From contig JAQISU010000069.1 of NCBI GenBank assembly GCA_029339505.1, positions 8,815,001 through 8,879,000 on the forward strand: a stretch of 64,000 nucleotides of DNA. The letters run 5' to 3'. Position numbers and translations under genes: made by a program. The notes under the pieces are model-generated. The model did not search any database. It was not told where the DNA came from and worked only from the letters and a program-made list of their open reading frames with translations. Below are positions 48,201 through 59,469 of this stretch, one piece after another. Each line of letters opens with the position of its first letter. The first letter of the stretch is position 1. Source of the DNA: Unio delphinus. Lineage: Eukaryota > Mollusca > Bivalvia > Unionida > Unionidae.

Positions 48201-51200
48201 TATTTTTTTAAGAATGAATTCTAATTAGCAGCCATTCTATAATTATACTTTTAAGAATGAAATCTAATTAGCAGCCTTTCTATAATTATTCTTTTAAGAA
48301 TGAAATCTGATTAGCAGCCTTTCTATAATTATTCTTTTAAGAATGAAATCTAATTAGCAGCCTTTCTATAATTATTCTTTTAAGAATGAAATCTAATTAG
48401 CAGCCTTTCTATAATTATTCTTTTAAGAATGAAATCTAATTAGCAGCCTTTCTATAATTATTCTTTTAAGTATGAATTCTAATTAGCAGCCTTTCTATAA
48501 TTATTTTTTTAAGAATGAATTCTAATTAGCAGCCATTCTATAATTATTCTTTTAAGAATGAAATCTAATTAGCAGCCTTTCTATAATTATTCTTTTAAGA
48601 ATGAATTCTAATTAGCAGCCATTCTATAATTATTCTTTTAAAGAATGAATTCTAATTAGCAGCCTTTCTATAATTATTTTTTAAAGTATGAATTCTAATT
48701 AGCAGCCTTTCTATAATTATTCTTTTAAGAATGAAATCTAATTAGCAGCCTTTCTATAATTATTCTTTTAAGTATGAATTCTAATTAGCAGCCTTTCTAT
48801 AATTATTTTTTTAAGATTGAATTCTAATTAGCAGCCATTCTATAATTATTCTTTTAAGAATGAAATCTAATTAGCAGCCTTTCTATAATTATTCTTTTAA
48901 GAATGAATTCTAATTAGCAGCCTTTCTATAATTATTCTTTTAAAGAATGAATTCTAATTAGCAGCCTTTCTATAATTATTTTTTAAAGTATTAATTCTAA
49001 TTAGCAGCCTTTCTATAATTATTCTTTTAAGAATGAAATCTAATTAGCAGCCTTTCTATAAGTATTCTTTTAAGTATGAATTCTAATTAGCAGCCATTCT
49101 ATAATTATTCTTTTAAGTATGAATTCTAATTAGCAGCCTTTCTATAATTATTTTTTTAAGAATGAAATCTAATTAGCAGCCTTTCTATAATTATTCTTTT
49201 AAGTATGAATTCTAATTAGCAGCCTTTCTATAATTAATCTTTTAAGAATGAAATCTAATTATCAGCCTTTCTATAATTATTCTTTTAAGTATGAATTCTA
49301 ATTAGCAGCCTTTCTATAATTATTCTTTTAAGTATGAATTCTAATTAGCAGCCTTTCTATAATTATTTTTTAAAGTATGAATTCTAATTAGCAGCCTTTC
49401 TATAATTATTCTTTTAAGAATGAAATCTAATTAGCAGCCTTTCTATAATTATTCTTTTAAGTATGAATTCTAATTAGCAGCCTTTCTATAATTATTCTTT
49501 TAAGTATGAATTCTAATTAGCAGCCTTTCTATAATTATTTTTTAAAGTATGAATTCTAATTAGCAGCCTTTCTATAATTATTATTTTAAGAATGAAATCT
49601 AATTAGCAGCCTTTCTATAATTATTCTTTTAAGTATGAAATATAATTAGCAGCCTTTCTATAATTATTCTTTTAAGAATGAATTCTAATTAGCAGCCTTT
49701 CTATAATTATTCTTTTAAGTATGAATGCTAATTAGCAGCCTTTCTATAATTATTCTTTTAAGAATGAATTCTAATTAGGAGCCTTTCTATAAGTATTCTT
49801 TTAAGAATGAAATCTAATTAGCAGCCATTCTATAATTATTTTTTTAAGAATGAAATCTAATTAGCAGCCTTTCTATAATTATTCTTTTAAGTATGAATTC
49901 TAATTAGCAGCCTTTCTATAATTATTCGTTTAAGTATGAATTCTAATTAGCAGCCTTTCTATAATTATTCTTTTAAGAATGAAATCTAATTAGCAGCCAT
50001 TCTATAATTATTTTTTTAAGAATGAAATCTAATTAGCAGCCTTTCTATAATTATTCTTTTAAGAATGAAATCTAATTAGCAGCCTTTCTATAATTATTTT
50101 TTAAAGTATGAATTCTAATTAGCAGCCTTTCTATAATTATTCTTTTAAGAATGAAATCTAATTAGCAGCCTTTCTATAATTATTCTTTTAAGAATGAATT
50201 CTAATTAGCAGCCTTTCTATAATTATTCTTTTAAGAATGAAATCTAATTAGCAGCCTTTCTATAATTATTCGTTTAAGAATGAAATCTAATTAGCAGCCT
50301 TTCTATAATTATTCGTTTAAGAATGAAATCTAATTAGCAGCCTTTCTATAATTATTCTTTTAAGAATGAAATCTAATTAGCAGCCTTTCTATAATTATTC
50401 TTTTAAGAATGAAATCTAATTAGCAGCCTTTCTATAATTATTCTTTTAAGAATGAAATCTAATTAGCAGCCTTTCTATAATTATTCTTTTAAGAATGAAA
50501 TCTAATTAGCAGCCTTTCTATAATTATTCTTTTAAGTATGAATTCTAATTAGCAGCCTTTCTATAATTATTCTTTAAGAATGAAATCTAATTAGCAGCCT
50601 TTCTATAATTATTCTTTTAAGTATGAAATCTAATTAGCAGCCTTTCTATAATTATTCTTTTAAGAATGAAATCTAATTAGCAGCCTTTCTATAATTATTC
50701 TTTTAAGTATGAATTCTAATTAGCAGCCTTTCTATAATTATTCTTTTAAGAATTAATTCTAATTAGCAGCCTTTCTATAATTATTCTTTTAAGAATGAAA
50801 TCTAATTAGCAGCCTTTCTATAATTATTCGTTTAAGAATGAAATCTAATTAGCAGCCTTTCTATAATTATTCGTTTAAGAATGAAATCTAATTAGCAGCC
50901 TTTCTATAATTATTCTTTAAAGTATGAATTCTAATTAGCAGCCTTTCTATAATTATTCTTTTAAGAATGAATTCTAATTAGCAGCCTTTCTATAATTATT
51001 CTTTTAAGAATGAAATCTAATTAGCAGCCTTTCTATAATTATTCGTTTAAGAATGAAATCTAATTAGCAGCCTTTCTATAATTATTCGTTTAAGAATGAA
51101 ATCTAATTAGCAGCCTTTCTATAATTATTCTTTTAAGAATGAAATCTAATTAGCAGCCTTTCTATAATTATTCTTTTAAGTATGAATTCTAATCAGCAGC

Positions 51201-53573
51201 CTTTCTATCATTATTTTTTTAAGAATAAAATCTAATTAGCAGCCTTTCTATAATTATTCTTTTAAGAATGAATTCTAATTAGCAGCCATTCTATAATTAT
51301 TCTTTTAAGAATGATTTCTAATTAGCAGCCTTTCTATAAGTATTCTTTTAAGAATGAATTCTAATTAGCAGCCTTTCTATAAGTATTCTTTTAAGAATGA
51401 AATCTAATTAGCAGCCTTTCTATAATTATTCTTTTAAGAATGAATTCTAATTAGCAGCCTTTCTATAATTATTCTTTTAAGAATGAAATCTAATTAGCAG
51501 CCTTTCTATAATTATTCTTTTAAGAATGAATTCTAATTAGCAGCCTTTCTATAATTATTCTTTTAAGTATGAATTCTAATTAGCAGCCTTTCTATAATTA
51601 TTTTTTTAAGAATGAAATCTAATTAGCAGCCTTTCTATAATTATTCGTTTAAGAATGAAATCTAATTAGCAGCCTTTCTATAATTATTCTTTTAAGAATG
51701 AAATCTAATTAGCAGCCTTTCTATAATTATTCTTTTAAGAATGAAATCTAATTAGCAGCCTTTCTATAATTATTCGTTTAAGAATGAAATCTAATTAGCA
51801 GCCATTCTATAATTATTCTTTTAAGAATGAATTCTAATTAGCAGCCTTTCTATAAGTATTCTTTTAAGAATGAATTCTAATTAGCAGCCTTTCTATAAGT
51901 ATTCTTTTAAGAATGAATTCTAATTAGCAGCCTTTCTATAAGTATTCTTTTAAGAATGAAATCTAATTAGCAGCCATTCTATAATTATTCTTTTAAGAAT
52001 GAATTCTAATTAGCAGCCTTTCTATAAGTATTCTTTTAAGAATGAAATCTAATTAGCAGCCTTTCTATAAGTATTCTTTTAAGAATGAATTCTAATTAGC
52101 AGCCTTTCTATAAGTATTCTTTTAAGAATGAATTCTAATTAGCAGCCATTCTATAAGTATTCTTTTAAGAATGAATTCTAATTAGCAGCCTTTCTATAAG
52201 TATTCTTTTAAGAATGAAATCTAATTAGCAGCCTTTCTATAAGTATTCTTTTAAGTATGAATTCTAATTAGCAGCCTTTCTATAAGTATTCTTTTAAGAA
52301 TGAATTCTAATTAGCAGCCTTTCTATAAGTATTCTTTTAAGAATGAAATCTAATTAGCAGCCATTCTATAAGTATTCTTTTAAGAATGAATTCTAATTAG
52401 CAGCCTTTCTATAAGTATTCTTTTAAGAATGAAATCTAATTAGCAGCCTTTCTATAATTATTCTTTTAAGAATGAATTCTAATTAGCAGCCATTCTATAA
52501 TTATTCTTTTAAGAATGAATTCTAATTAGCAGCCTTTCTATAATTATTTTTTAAAGTATGAATTCTAATTAGCATCCATTCTATAATTATTTTTTAAAGT
52601 ATGAATTCTAATTAGCAGCCATTCTATAATTATTTTTTAAAGTATGAATTCTAATTAGCAGCCTTTCTATAATTATTCTTTTAAGTATGAATTCTAATTA
52701 GCAGCCTTTCTATAATTATTCTTTTAAGTATGAATTCTAATTAGCAGCCTTTCTATAATTATTCTTTTAAGAATGAATTCTAATTAGCATCCATTCTATA
52801 ATTATTCTTTTAAGAATGAATTCTAATTAGCAGCCTTTCTATAATTATTCTTTTAAGAATGAATTCTAATTAGCAGCCTTTCTATAATTATTCTTTTAAG
52901 AATGAAATCTAATTAGCAGCCTTTCTATAATTATTCTTTTAAGAATGAATTCTAATTAGCAGCCTTTCTATAATTATTCTTTTAAGTATGAATTCTAATT
53001 AGCAGCCATTCTATAATTATTTTTTAAAGTATGAATTCTAATTAGCAGCCATTCTATAAGTATTCTTTTAAGAATGAATTCTAATTAGCAGCCATTCTAT
53101 AATTATTCTTTTAAGAATGAATTCTAATTAGCAGCCATTCTATAATTATTCTTTTAAGAATGAATTCTAATTAGCAGCCATTCTATAATTATTCTTTTAA
53201 GAATGAATTCTAATTAGCAGCCTTTCTATAATTATTTTTTAAAGTATGAATTCTAATTAGCAGCCATTCTATAATTATTCTTTTAAGTATGAATTCTAAT
53301 TAGCAGCCTTTCTATAATTATTTTTTAAAGTATGAATTCTAATTAGCAGCCATTCTATAATTATTTTTTAAAGTATGAATTCTAATTAGCAGCCATTCTA
53401 TAAGTATTCTTTTAAGAATGAATTCTAATTAGCAGCCATTCTATAATTATTCTTTTAAGAATGAATTCTAATTAGCAGCCATTCTATAATTATTCTTTTA
53501 AGAATGAATTCTAATTAGCAGCCATTCTATAATTATTCTTTTAAGAATGAATTCTAATTAGCAGCCTTTCTAA
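36291..53573. repeat. 43-bp satellite array, about 17.3 kb and about 402 copies
   Basis: The consensus unit reads 'ttctaattagcagcctttct' then 'ataattattcttttaagaat' then 'gaa'. The core 'gcagcc' first occurs at 36317 and last at 53561, a distance of 17,244, which is 401 periods of 43 plus one base. Only about five single-base indels are visible (near 37880, 45495, 48640, 48945 and 50573). Nearly all variation falls at a few two- or three-state positions: CCTTTC/CCATTC, AAGAAT/AAGTAT, GAATTC/GAAATC, ATTATT/GTATT, and C/T/G before TTTTAA. The GAATTC form creates an EcoRI site. There are no spacers, no long frames and no change of orientation. The right end breaks inside a unit at about 53571. 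Confidence 0.99.
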
Positions 53574-53607
53574 TGAAATGCAGTACTTGTGAAAGTGAAT
53601 GCATGGA

Positions 53608-54022
53608 ATGCTCCATATTGGTCAATTCGGTCAGTGAGGTCCATATCGGTCAATGGGGTTCAGATTGGTCAATAAGGCCCATATTGGTCAATGATATCCA
53701 TATTGGTTAATGGGGTCAATATTGGTCAATGAGGCCCATATAGATGCATGGGATCTATATTGGTCGGTGGGATCCATATTGGTAAATGGCATCCATATTG
53801 GTCAATGGGATCCATATTGGTCAATGGGGTCTATATTGGTCAGTGGGGTACATATTGGTCCATGGCATTTATATTGGTCCATGGCATCCATATTGGTCCC
53901 TGGCATCTATATTGGTCAGTTGGGTCCATATTGGTCAATGAGATCGATATTGGTCAATGGGGTCCATGGCATCCATATTGGTCCATGACATCTGTATTGG
54001 TCAGTCGGGTCCATATTGACTA
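53608..54022. repeat. 19-bp tandem repeat, about 22 copies
   Basis: The unit is close to 'atccatattggtcaatggg' with variants at several positions, starting about 35 bp after the 43-bp array ends. Because three units make 57 bases, each open frame repeats every 19 residues (segments such as GSILVNG, IHIGQW and DPYWSM). The 92- and 93-codon frames over the array are a by-product of the repeat and not genes. Confidence 0.96.
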
Positions 54023-54024
54023 TA

Positions 54025-54688
54025 TATAACATATATAACATATAACATATAGTATTAACTGGCCCTCCTCAACCCACCCACCCCAGTCCTGGGGCAAGCA
54101 TCTACAATGAACCTTTATGTAGTAAACATAGTTAAAATTGGTCTCATAATAGGTCTATTTTTCCTAAGAATTGCCTTTATATATATATAAACCGCATGGA
54201 CTGATAGGCTGGTACAGTTTGTAGTGTCAGAAAGGGGTGGGGTGGCAGGGTCAACAATATTCAAGGCATATTTGGGTATGATTATTCATAGGTACATATG
54301 GTATCTTTAGTGAAGCCATGAATAGACTGGTACAAAATTTATTCTTCTTGTCCAACAAGCTTACCATTAATTACATAATACACATGTAACAAATCAAGCC
54401 TGGGGATTACTGGGTGCTCAAGCAGTGGGAGGTTTAATCAAAATAATAGATTGTTTGAAATGTTTGGTAAACATGCCTTCTGTTATGACTTTTCATTATT
54501 GTGCTCAAATGATAATACTGCATGTAGTTTAATTTTTAAACATGAGTCTTTTTTACATGAAATATTTCAGGACAAGTCTGTTGTGAGTACCAGATACAAG
54601 ATAATAATAGTAACAGCAACAGATAATAATAAATCCTTTGATGGTTTGGCTTAATTCGAAAATATGTTTCAGCTGATGCCACTAAAAC
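54025..54688. other. No gene supported
   Basis: A 67-codon frame (54451-54654) has no identifiable features. Confidence 0.45.
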
Positions 54689-54689
54689 A

Positions 54690-55216
54690 CATGTGTGTTA
54701 ATTAGTACTTTCAAAACTGGACTATTGTAATTCAATACTGGCTAGTTCGTCTCAATATCTACTCAAGAAACTTCAAAAAAAAAATCAAAACAATGCTGCT
54801 CAGATCATCCTTAGAGTACCATGATCAGAGCACAGTTTCCTGCTGCTTTGTACTCTACACTTGCTATCCATTCAATCAAGAATCAAACACAACATTTGTT
54901 CTCTGTACTACATTTCAATGACAGACTCCAGTTCAATATATCTATCTGGCCTCAGCCATGTGTACAAACCAGCAAGATACTTCTGACAATCATATACTTA
55001 GTATTCCCACTATGAAAACAAAGTCATATGGACGTTCTTTTGCATACTAAGGCCCAGCAACGTGGAATGAATTGCCCATTGAAATTAGACACAAAGACAC
55101 AGTAATCCGTTCAAGAGTGCTCTTAAAACACTTTTTTACTGCAAGAACAAACTTAAAGATCTAATATGTTTCCTACCTTAAATATTTTCAGCATTTTTTA
55201 TGTTCTCTAATTTCAG

Positions 55217-55247
<31 letters not shown>

Positions 55248-55315
55248 GTCTGTTGTCATCATTATACATGTTGTAGCTTAGAGCTCTTACGTTTAGGTGT
55301 TATATAATCTCCTCA
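54690..55315 (+). pseudogene. L2/CR1-like LINE 3' fragment
   Basis: The plus strand encodes the same C-terminal reverse-transcriptase region as the minus-strand copy at 2960-4460. There is a 'LSKLDYCNSILASSSQYLL' segment near 54705-54765, a stretch matching the pre-terminal region near 54820-55010, and an 'ATWNELPIEIRHKDTV' block near 55060-55105. Stops and frame changes are frequent. Most of the element, including the catalytic motifs, is missing by 5' truncation. A poly-T run lies in its 3' UTR (55218-55247). Confidence 0.85.
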
Positions 55316-55319
55316 TTAA

Positions 55320-55383
<64 letters not shown>
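55316..55383 (+). repeat. (ATT)n, 3' tail of the L2-like fragment
   Basis: About 22 uninterrupted ATT units immediately after the LINE 3' UTR, in the same relation as the (AAT)n at 2889-2958 to its LINE. Confidence 0.85.
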
Positions 55384-55384
55384 C

Positions 55385-56463
55385 CTAGCAGTCAAAAGTA
55401 CAATTGACAAATGTGCTAGTTAATTACTCCTTGTCTTTTTGGATTGCAAACAAATGCTACTGAATATGAGAAAATGATATTGTTCATGAAAAAATACAGA
55501 AATATCACAATTCAACAGCTTTTAAATGTAAAATCGGTAGTAGGTTGGTTATAATGAATCAATTTGAACTCTTTAATAATCCCCATTTCTTGTTTTTTGT
55601 TAGATAGCATGCTTTACTCTTCAGACACTAAGGACCCAATTATGATGTCCCATTTTGCACTGGCATCTCCAGGTCTACATCATATATTTAAATTGAAGTT
55701 TTGATGAAACGTATGCCCAGATCTGAAAATGCATTCTTGCAGGTCTGATATGTGATATTTTTTGTACACCACATCAACACCTTGAAGGTTATGTCATACT
55801 GAGGCAATTTGACTAAGGTACCTTGCCCATAGACAAACACCTCAGTACATGGTCAAAGATCATCACATGATTGGATTAGTTCCTGCAACCATCTGGTTAC
55901 ATGAGTCTAATTCCATAAGCAATGAATCAGTGTCACAGTCAGGTGGATATTTTGTATCGGTCACTTAGTGGTTTTACCACTTCATCCTGGAGTATTTAAT
56001 GGTGTAATTACTATGCAGGCTGTTTTGAGTGTGCTTAGTTGTCTCATCCTTGAGTTGACATGTAAAAGGCACAAACAGACAACGTGTTGATTAATTTTTT
56101 TAGTTTTTATTTCTTTTGTATTGTCCCTGAAATGCTGATTTACCAAATTTACATTTAATTTGCACTTTATTTGCATTATGCTACATTTAATTGTAATATC
56201 ATTTGCATTTTATATGAATTAAAGTTCATTTCATTTGCATTCCATTCAAGTCTGTATTGCTCTTGTCAGGTTGTAATTTATTTATGGTGCTAGCAATCCA
56301 TTCTGAGTTTTAGATTTATTTGTTTCTTCTATCCATCGATTGCTTGTAAAATGTTTGACCGGTAAACCAAGAGTTATATGTTGATACCTATCCAAGCCCA
56401 CCTGATTCAGCTGTCTCAATGTGTTCTGATAAAAAATGTACATGCCTCATATTTATGTCACCA
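55385..56463. other. AT-rich unique DNA, no gene seen
   Basis: No supportable frame, RNA or repeat beyond short 'atttgcatt' recurrences near 56150-56240. Confidence 0.5.
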
Positions 56464-56465
56464 AC

Positions 56466-56605
56466 TTCTTTGAGAAAGGCATTAGCTGCATCAAAGTGTC
56501 CTTGAGAAAGAGACTTGGCTGCCTCAAAGTGACCTTGACAAAGTCACTTAGCTGCCTCAGAGTCTTCTCAAGAAAGACACTTATCTGCCTCAGTGTGTCC
56601 TTGTT
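56466..56605. repeat. 33-bp minisatellite, about four copies
   Basis: Units built from 'ccttgagaaagagacttgg' plus 'ctgcctcaaagtg' variants recur every 33 bp. The repeat is in codon phase, giving an 11-residue repeat (for example CLKVTLTKSLS) in the open frame 56436-56630. No protein family is recognised. Confidence 0.85.
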
Positions 56606-56686
56606 ATGTGTATTGATAAAAATGCACTAATTTAATAAGGTCCATGACCATACCTACATCATAAGAGAGACGGCAGGATAATGAAA

Positions 56687-56956
56687 GGCCAATCTGGTGG
56701 CCTAGTGGTTAGAGTGTGTGCCACAGATGTGGGAGGTCACCTGTTTGAATACTGGCTGAGTCATTCCAAAGACTCGTAAAAATGGAACTAGGCAATCAGC
56801 ATTAAATGGTTAGTGTCAGAATTGGTTGGCTTGTTATCAGAATAATAAATGGATGGGACGCCATGCTACATCATCTTCCCCAGTGCTAGGCATCACTATA
56901 AACTACCACACAGTGATATAACTGAAAATTGTTAAAGCTTACGGCATAACCAAGTA
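56687..56956 (+). mobile_element. tRNA-derived SINE
   Basis: The head shows a polymerase III A box ('tggcctagtgg' near 56698) and a B-box-like element ('tgtttgaatac' near 56742) at tRNA spacing. A tRNA-unrelated body follows, then a 3' end resembling 'ataactgaaaattgttaaa' plus 'cggcataac' (about 56918-56950), a tail type shared by many mollusc SINEs. The B box departs from consensus at a few positions, so it is probably not transcribed now. SINEs of this kind move using LINE enzymes. I cannot name the family. Confidence 0.72.
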
Positions 56957-56959
56957 GTT

Positions 56960-57340
56960 AATTTTCACAAAGTACCAAATCCGAGTATTTGGATGTCCTA
57001 TTTGCCAGATCCATACACAAACCGAGTAGTAGGTCAACTCCGAAGAGTAGTGTTTGTTTCATATCGTATGCGAAGCTTAAACTTTTCGTGTACCATCTAA
57101 CGTATATATCGGCTATATGATGAAATTTTGTATTATTAACTAAAATTATTATGTATTAAAAACTTTTTTTAAAAAAAGTTTGATATTTCATTGAATTTTT
57201 TTACTTATAACCATTTGTGTTATTATTATTTGCCAAGGTGAATACCTCCGAATAGTACCGAAAATAGGGATATTCGGCCAAAGCGAATGCCCGAGGCGAT
57301 TTCCGGTTAGGCCCTATTAAAGCTACATGAAAAATCCAAA
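56960..57340. other. No gene; short perfect palindrome inside
   Basis: Unique DNA carrying several 'ccgaatagtaccga'-like fragments (56985-57060 and 57245-57280) that could be ends of a small non-autonomous element. A perfect 22-bp palindrome lies at 57160-57181 (AAAC, seven T, seven A, GTTT). Confidence 0.4.
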
Positions 57341-57343
57341 TCA

Positions 57344-57402
57344 CACACACACACATATATGCACACACACACACGCACGCACACATGCACACTCCCACAC
57401 AC
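57344..57402. repeat. (CA)n microsatellite, interrupted
   Basis: CA units with TATATG and CG interruptions. Confidence 0.95.
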
Positions 57403-57404
57403 TA

Positions 57405-59030
57405 TAATAAGAAGCTTCAAAGTGAGTAATCACTGTGAATTCATAGTACATGTAACTTGATTTATAAGACAGACACACCTTTTTTGTAATCTCTAGCCTC
57501 TAGTATTTTAGTCAATAATAAAGATACAGGCACCTCATGTGATGAGTGTTAATGCATATTGATATCCAATCAGGGAATAAGACCAATATACCCCCCCCCA
57601 TTATATACTTGCATCTCACACATCTCACTCAACAACCACTTCATTACTCTGATTCTCTCTCAATCGATCGAGTGCCTGTACATTGTTTTAGCCAGTATTA
57701 TGTTTTTCCAGTTGCAAATTTTCTTGGATCTTCCCATGGCAAGATTTGTATCAGCCCATTGTGTAAACTTAAATGTACATTGTCATTAAATTGTGTACAT
57801 ACATACATGCATGTTTACTAGAGGAACTTCTAACTTTAGTATCATTGTTTCTTCTTTCCCACCTGTTGTTTTGATAAATACTTTAGATTTATGGCTGATA
57901 TGTTTTCCCACACATGAAGAATTAACCAATCACCAGTTACTTTAATAAACAAGAGGCTTAATCTTATAAAAGCACTTTTGACAAATGTCAGGAACAGCCT
58001 CTTTTGGATTATATTATTGTTTAATACATGTACTGTGTGTTTGACCTTTGTCTAAGATAGAGCTTTTCTGAGTACCTGCTTTTTCATGTTTGTATGGTAT
58101 AAATAAATTGTTTACTGATATTTGTCTTGCTTTAGAAACTTTGAATATTTTGGAAATCAAAGTTTGACTCAGATCAAGGTCATTTTATTATGTCTTAGAT
58201 ATTTTATAATAAGGCATTGATAAATTATTCCTATTTTTAAGTCCAGTTTGTGAATTTATTTTCAGATGTGTTCATTGGAGTTATATTGTGCTGATTGCTT
58301 TTTTGAACAAAATTAAAAAAATTAAATGTTAATTATCAGGTTGAAGTTTGATGATAATTCATCAACCTTTAGTACCTTAGGGATCACATGAGATGGTACA
58401 TTGATTATATGACTGGTCAGTTTTAAGGGAGGTCACAGGATACAAGATGAGCCACAGAGAGGGTACTGCTAGGTGGATATTTTATCCCTAAGGATATGTT
58501 AGGTTGAATGAATTATAGTCACTCAGACTTCAACTTGGTTCTGTACAGTATTGCTTATTTGTCTAATTTCATTGAACACATCATACATACCCCAAGGACC
58601 CTACAAGATATTTAGAGTGTATCTTGTGGCAAAATAATATTAGAGTGAAAAAAAGGCAAATCATTCTGCATCTTACATCATAACAATTATTCTGTGAATA
58701 TGTTGGAGGTGATCCAAATGAGAATGCAATGAATGACAGGTTTGGATTGATCAGTTTCTGACAATATTTCAGAAGAGTAAAAGCATTTGATTCAACCCAC
58801 TGCTTTGAATATTGTAGCCAGAGGTACTTTTCTTGAAGCATAAACTTGATTGAATACCATTTGTATACTACGTTGTGTAAGATATAAGCATTGATGGCAG
58901 CAGCTCACATGGTGGAATTTAGTCATCTTGAAATTGTGTCCATCCCTGATTACTGCCTAAAATGGGGATGGAAACTAACAAACAGTTTGGGTTAGTTATT
59001 CTTAATACTGTTTGTCCTATTACAATATTA
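57405..59030. other. Unique DNA, no gene seen
   Basis: Open frames of 76-91 codons (57546-57821, 58581-58841) have no recognisable features. Nothing else is supported. Confidence 0.5.
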
Positions 59031-59038
59031 GTATACAG

Positions 59039-59385
59039 GTCCGACGGTATGGTGCGTTTTGCTCAGATGATTGTGTCTGTACCCAGTTGTTTAAGATGAC
59101 CTGTTTTCATGACAATTATGTTCATATTTGCATGCAAATTCCTAAGATGCAAGAAATCAAGGATTTGCTCACTTTGGGCTGGAAGTAAAATCAATCTGTA
59201 TGAGGAAATATTCAGAGGAAGTTTACAAACTGGTGAAGCAATTAAAGTACAGTTTTAACCTAAGCAGCAGAGAAGGTGAACAGACTAAGTTTTCAAGCAA
59301 TAATAAGGCTTCTACGGAAACCGAAAAATTTCACAAAAAAGGCTGCTATTCAGAGAGGGTGAAAAGACCAACTTCTTTTTAGCAA
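59039..59385 (+). other. Candidate exon or decayed coding segment, unidentified
   Basis: Just after a plausible 3' splice site ('attagtatacag', AG at 59037-59038) a frame stays open for 49 codons to a TAA at 59186-59188. It is unusually Cys-rich ('AFCSDDCVCTQLFKMTCFHD'). A second frame, from 59200 (ATG) to 59382 and open upstream to about 59140, gives a Lys/Ser-rich peptide of 60 residues. The two frames are not in register, so an indel or two overlapping chance frames are possible. It would be the only host exon in the window, or else a remnant at the edge of the Polinton-like element. Confidence 0.25.
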
Positions 59386-59469
59386 ACTGAGGCTTCCCAA
59401 GGGTAAACAAAAGACGCCATTGTCATCGTCGTCGCCACCCTCTCTGCTGCTGGAACTTTTAATTCTGGG

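Noticed and set aside
36291..53573. CRISPR array (regular short repeat)
   Set aside because: The 43-bp units follow head to tail with no spacers, there are no cas-like genes and the context is animal. It is a satellite.
53710..54029. 92- and 93-codon frames that look like a repeat protein
   Set aside because: They are by-products of the 19-bp repeat, with the same segments appearing in both frames.
57160..57181. Perfect 22-bp palindrome as a transcription terminator or element end
   Set aside because: It is mostly T and A runs and no gene or matching second end was found near it, so no function is claimed.
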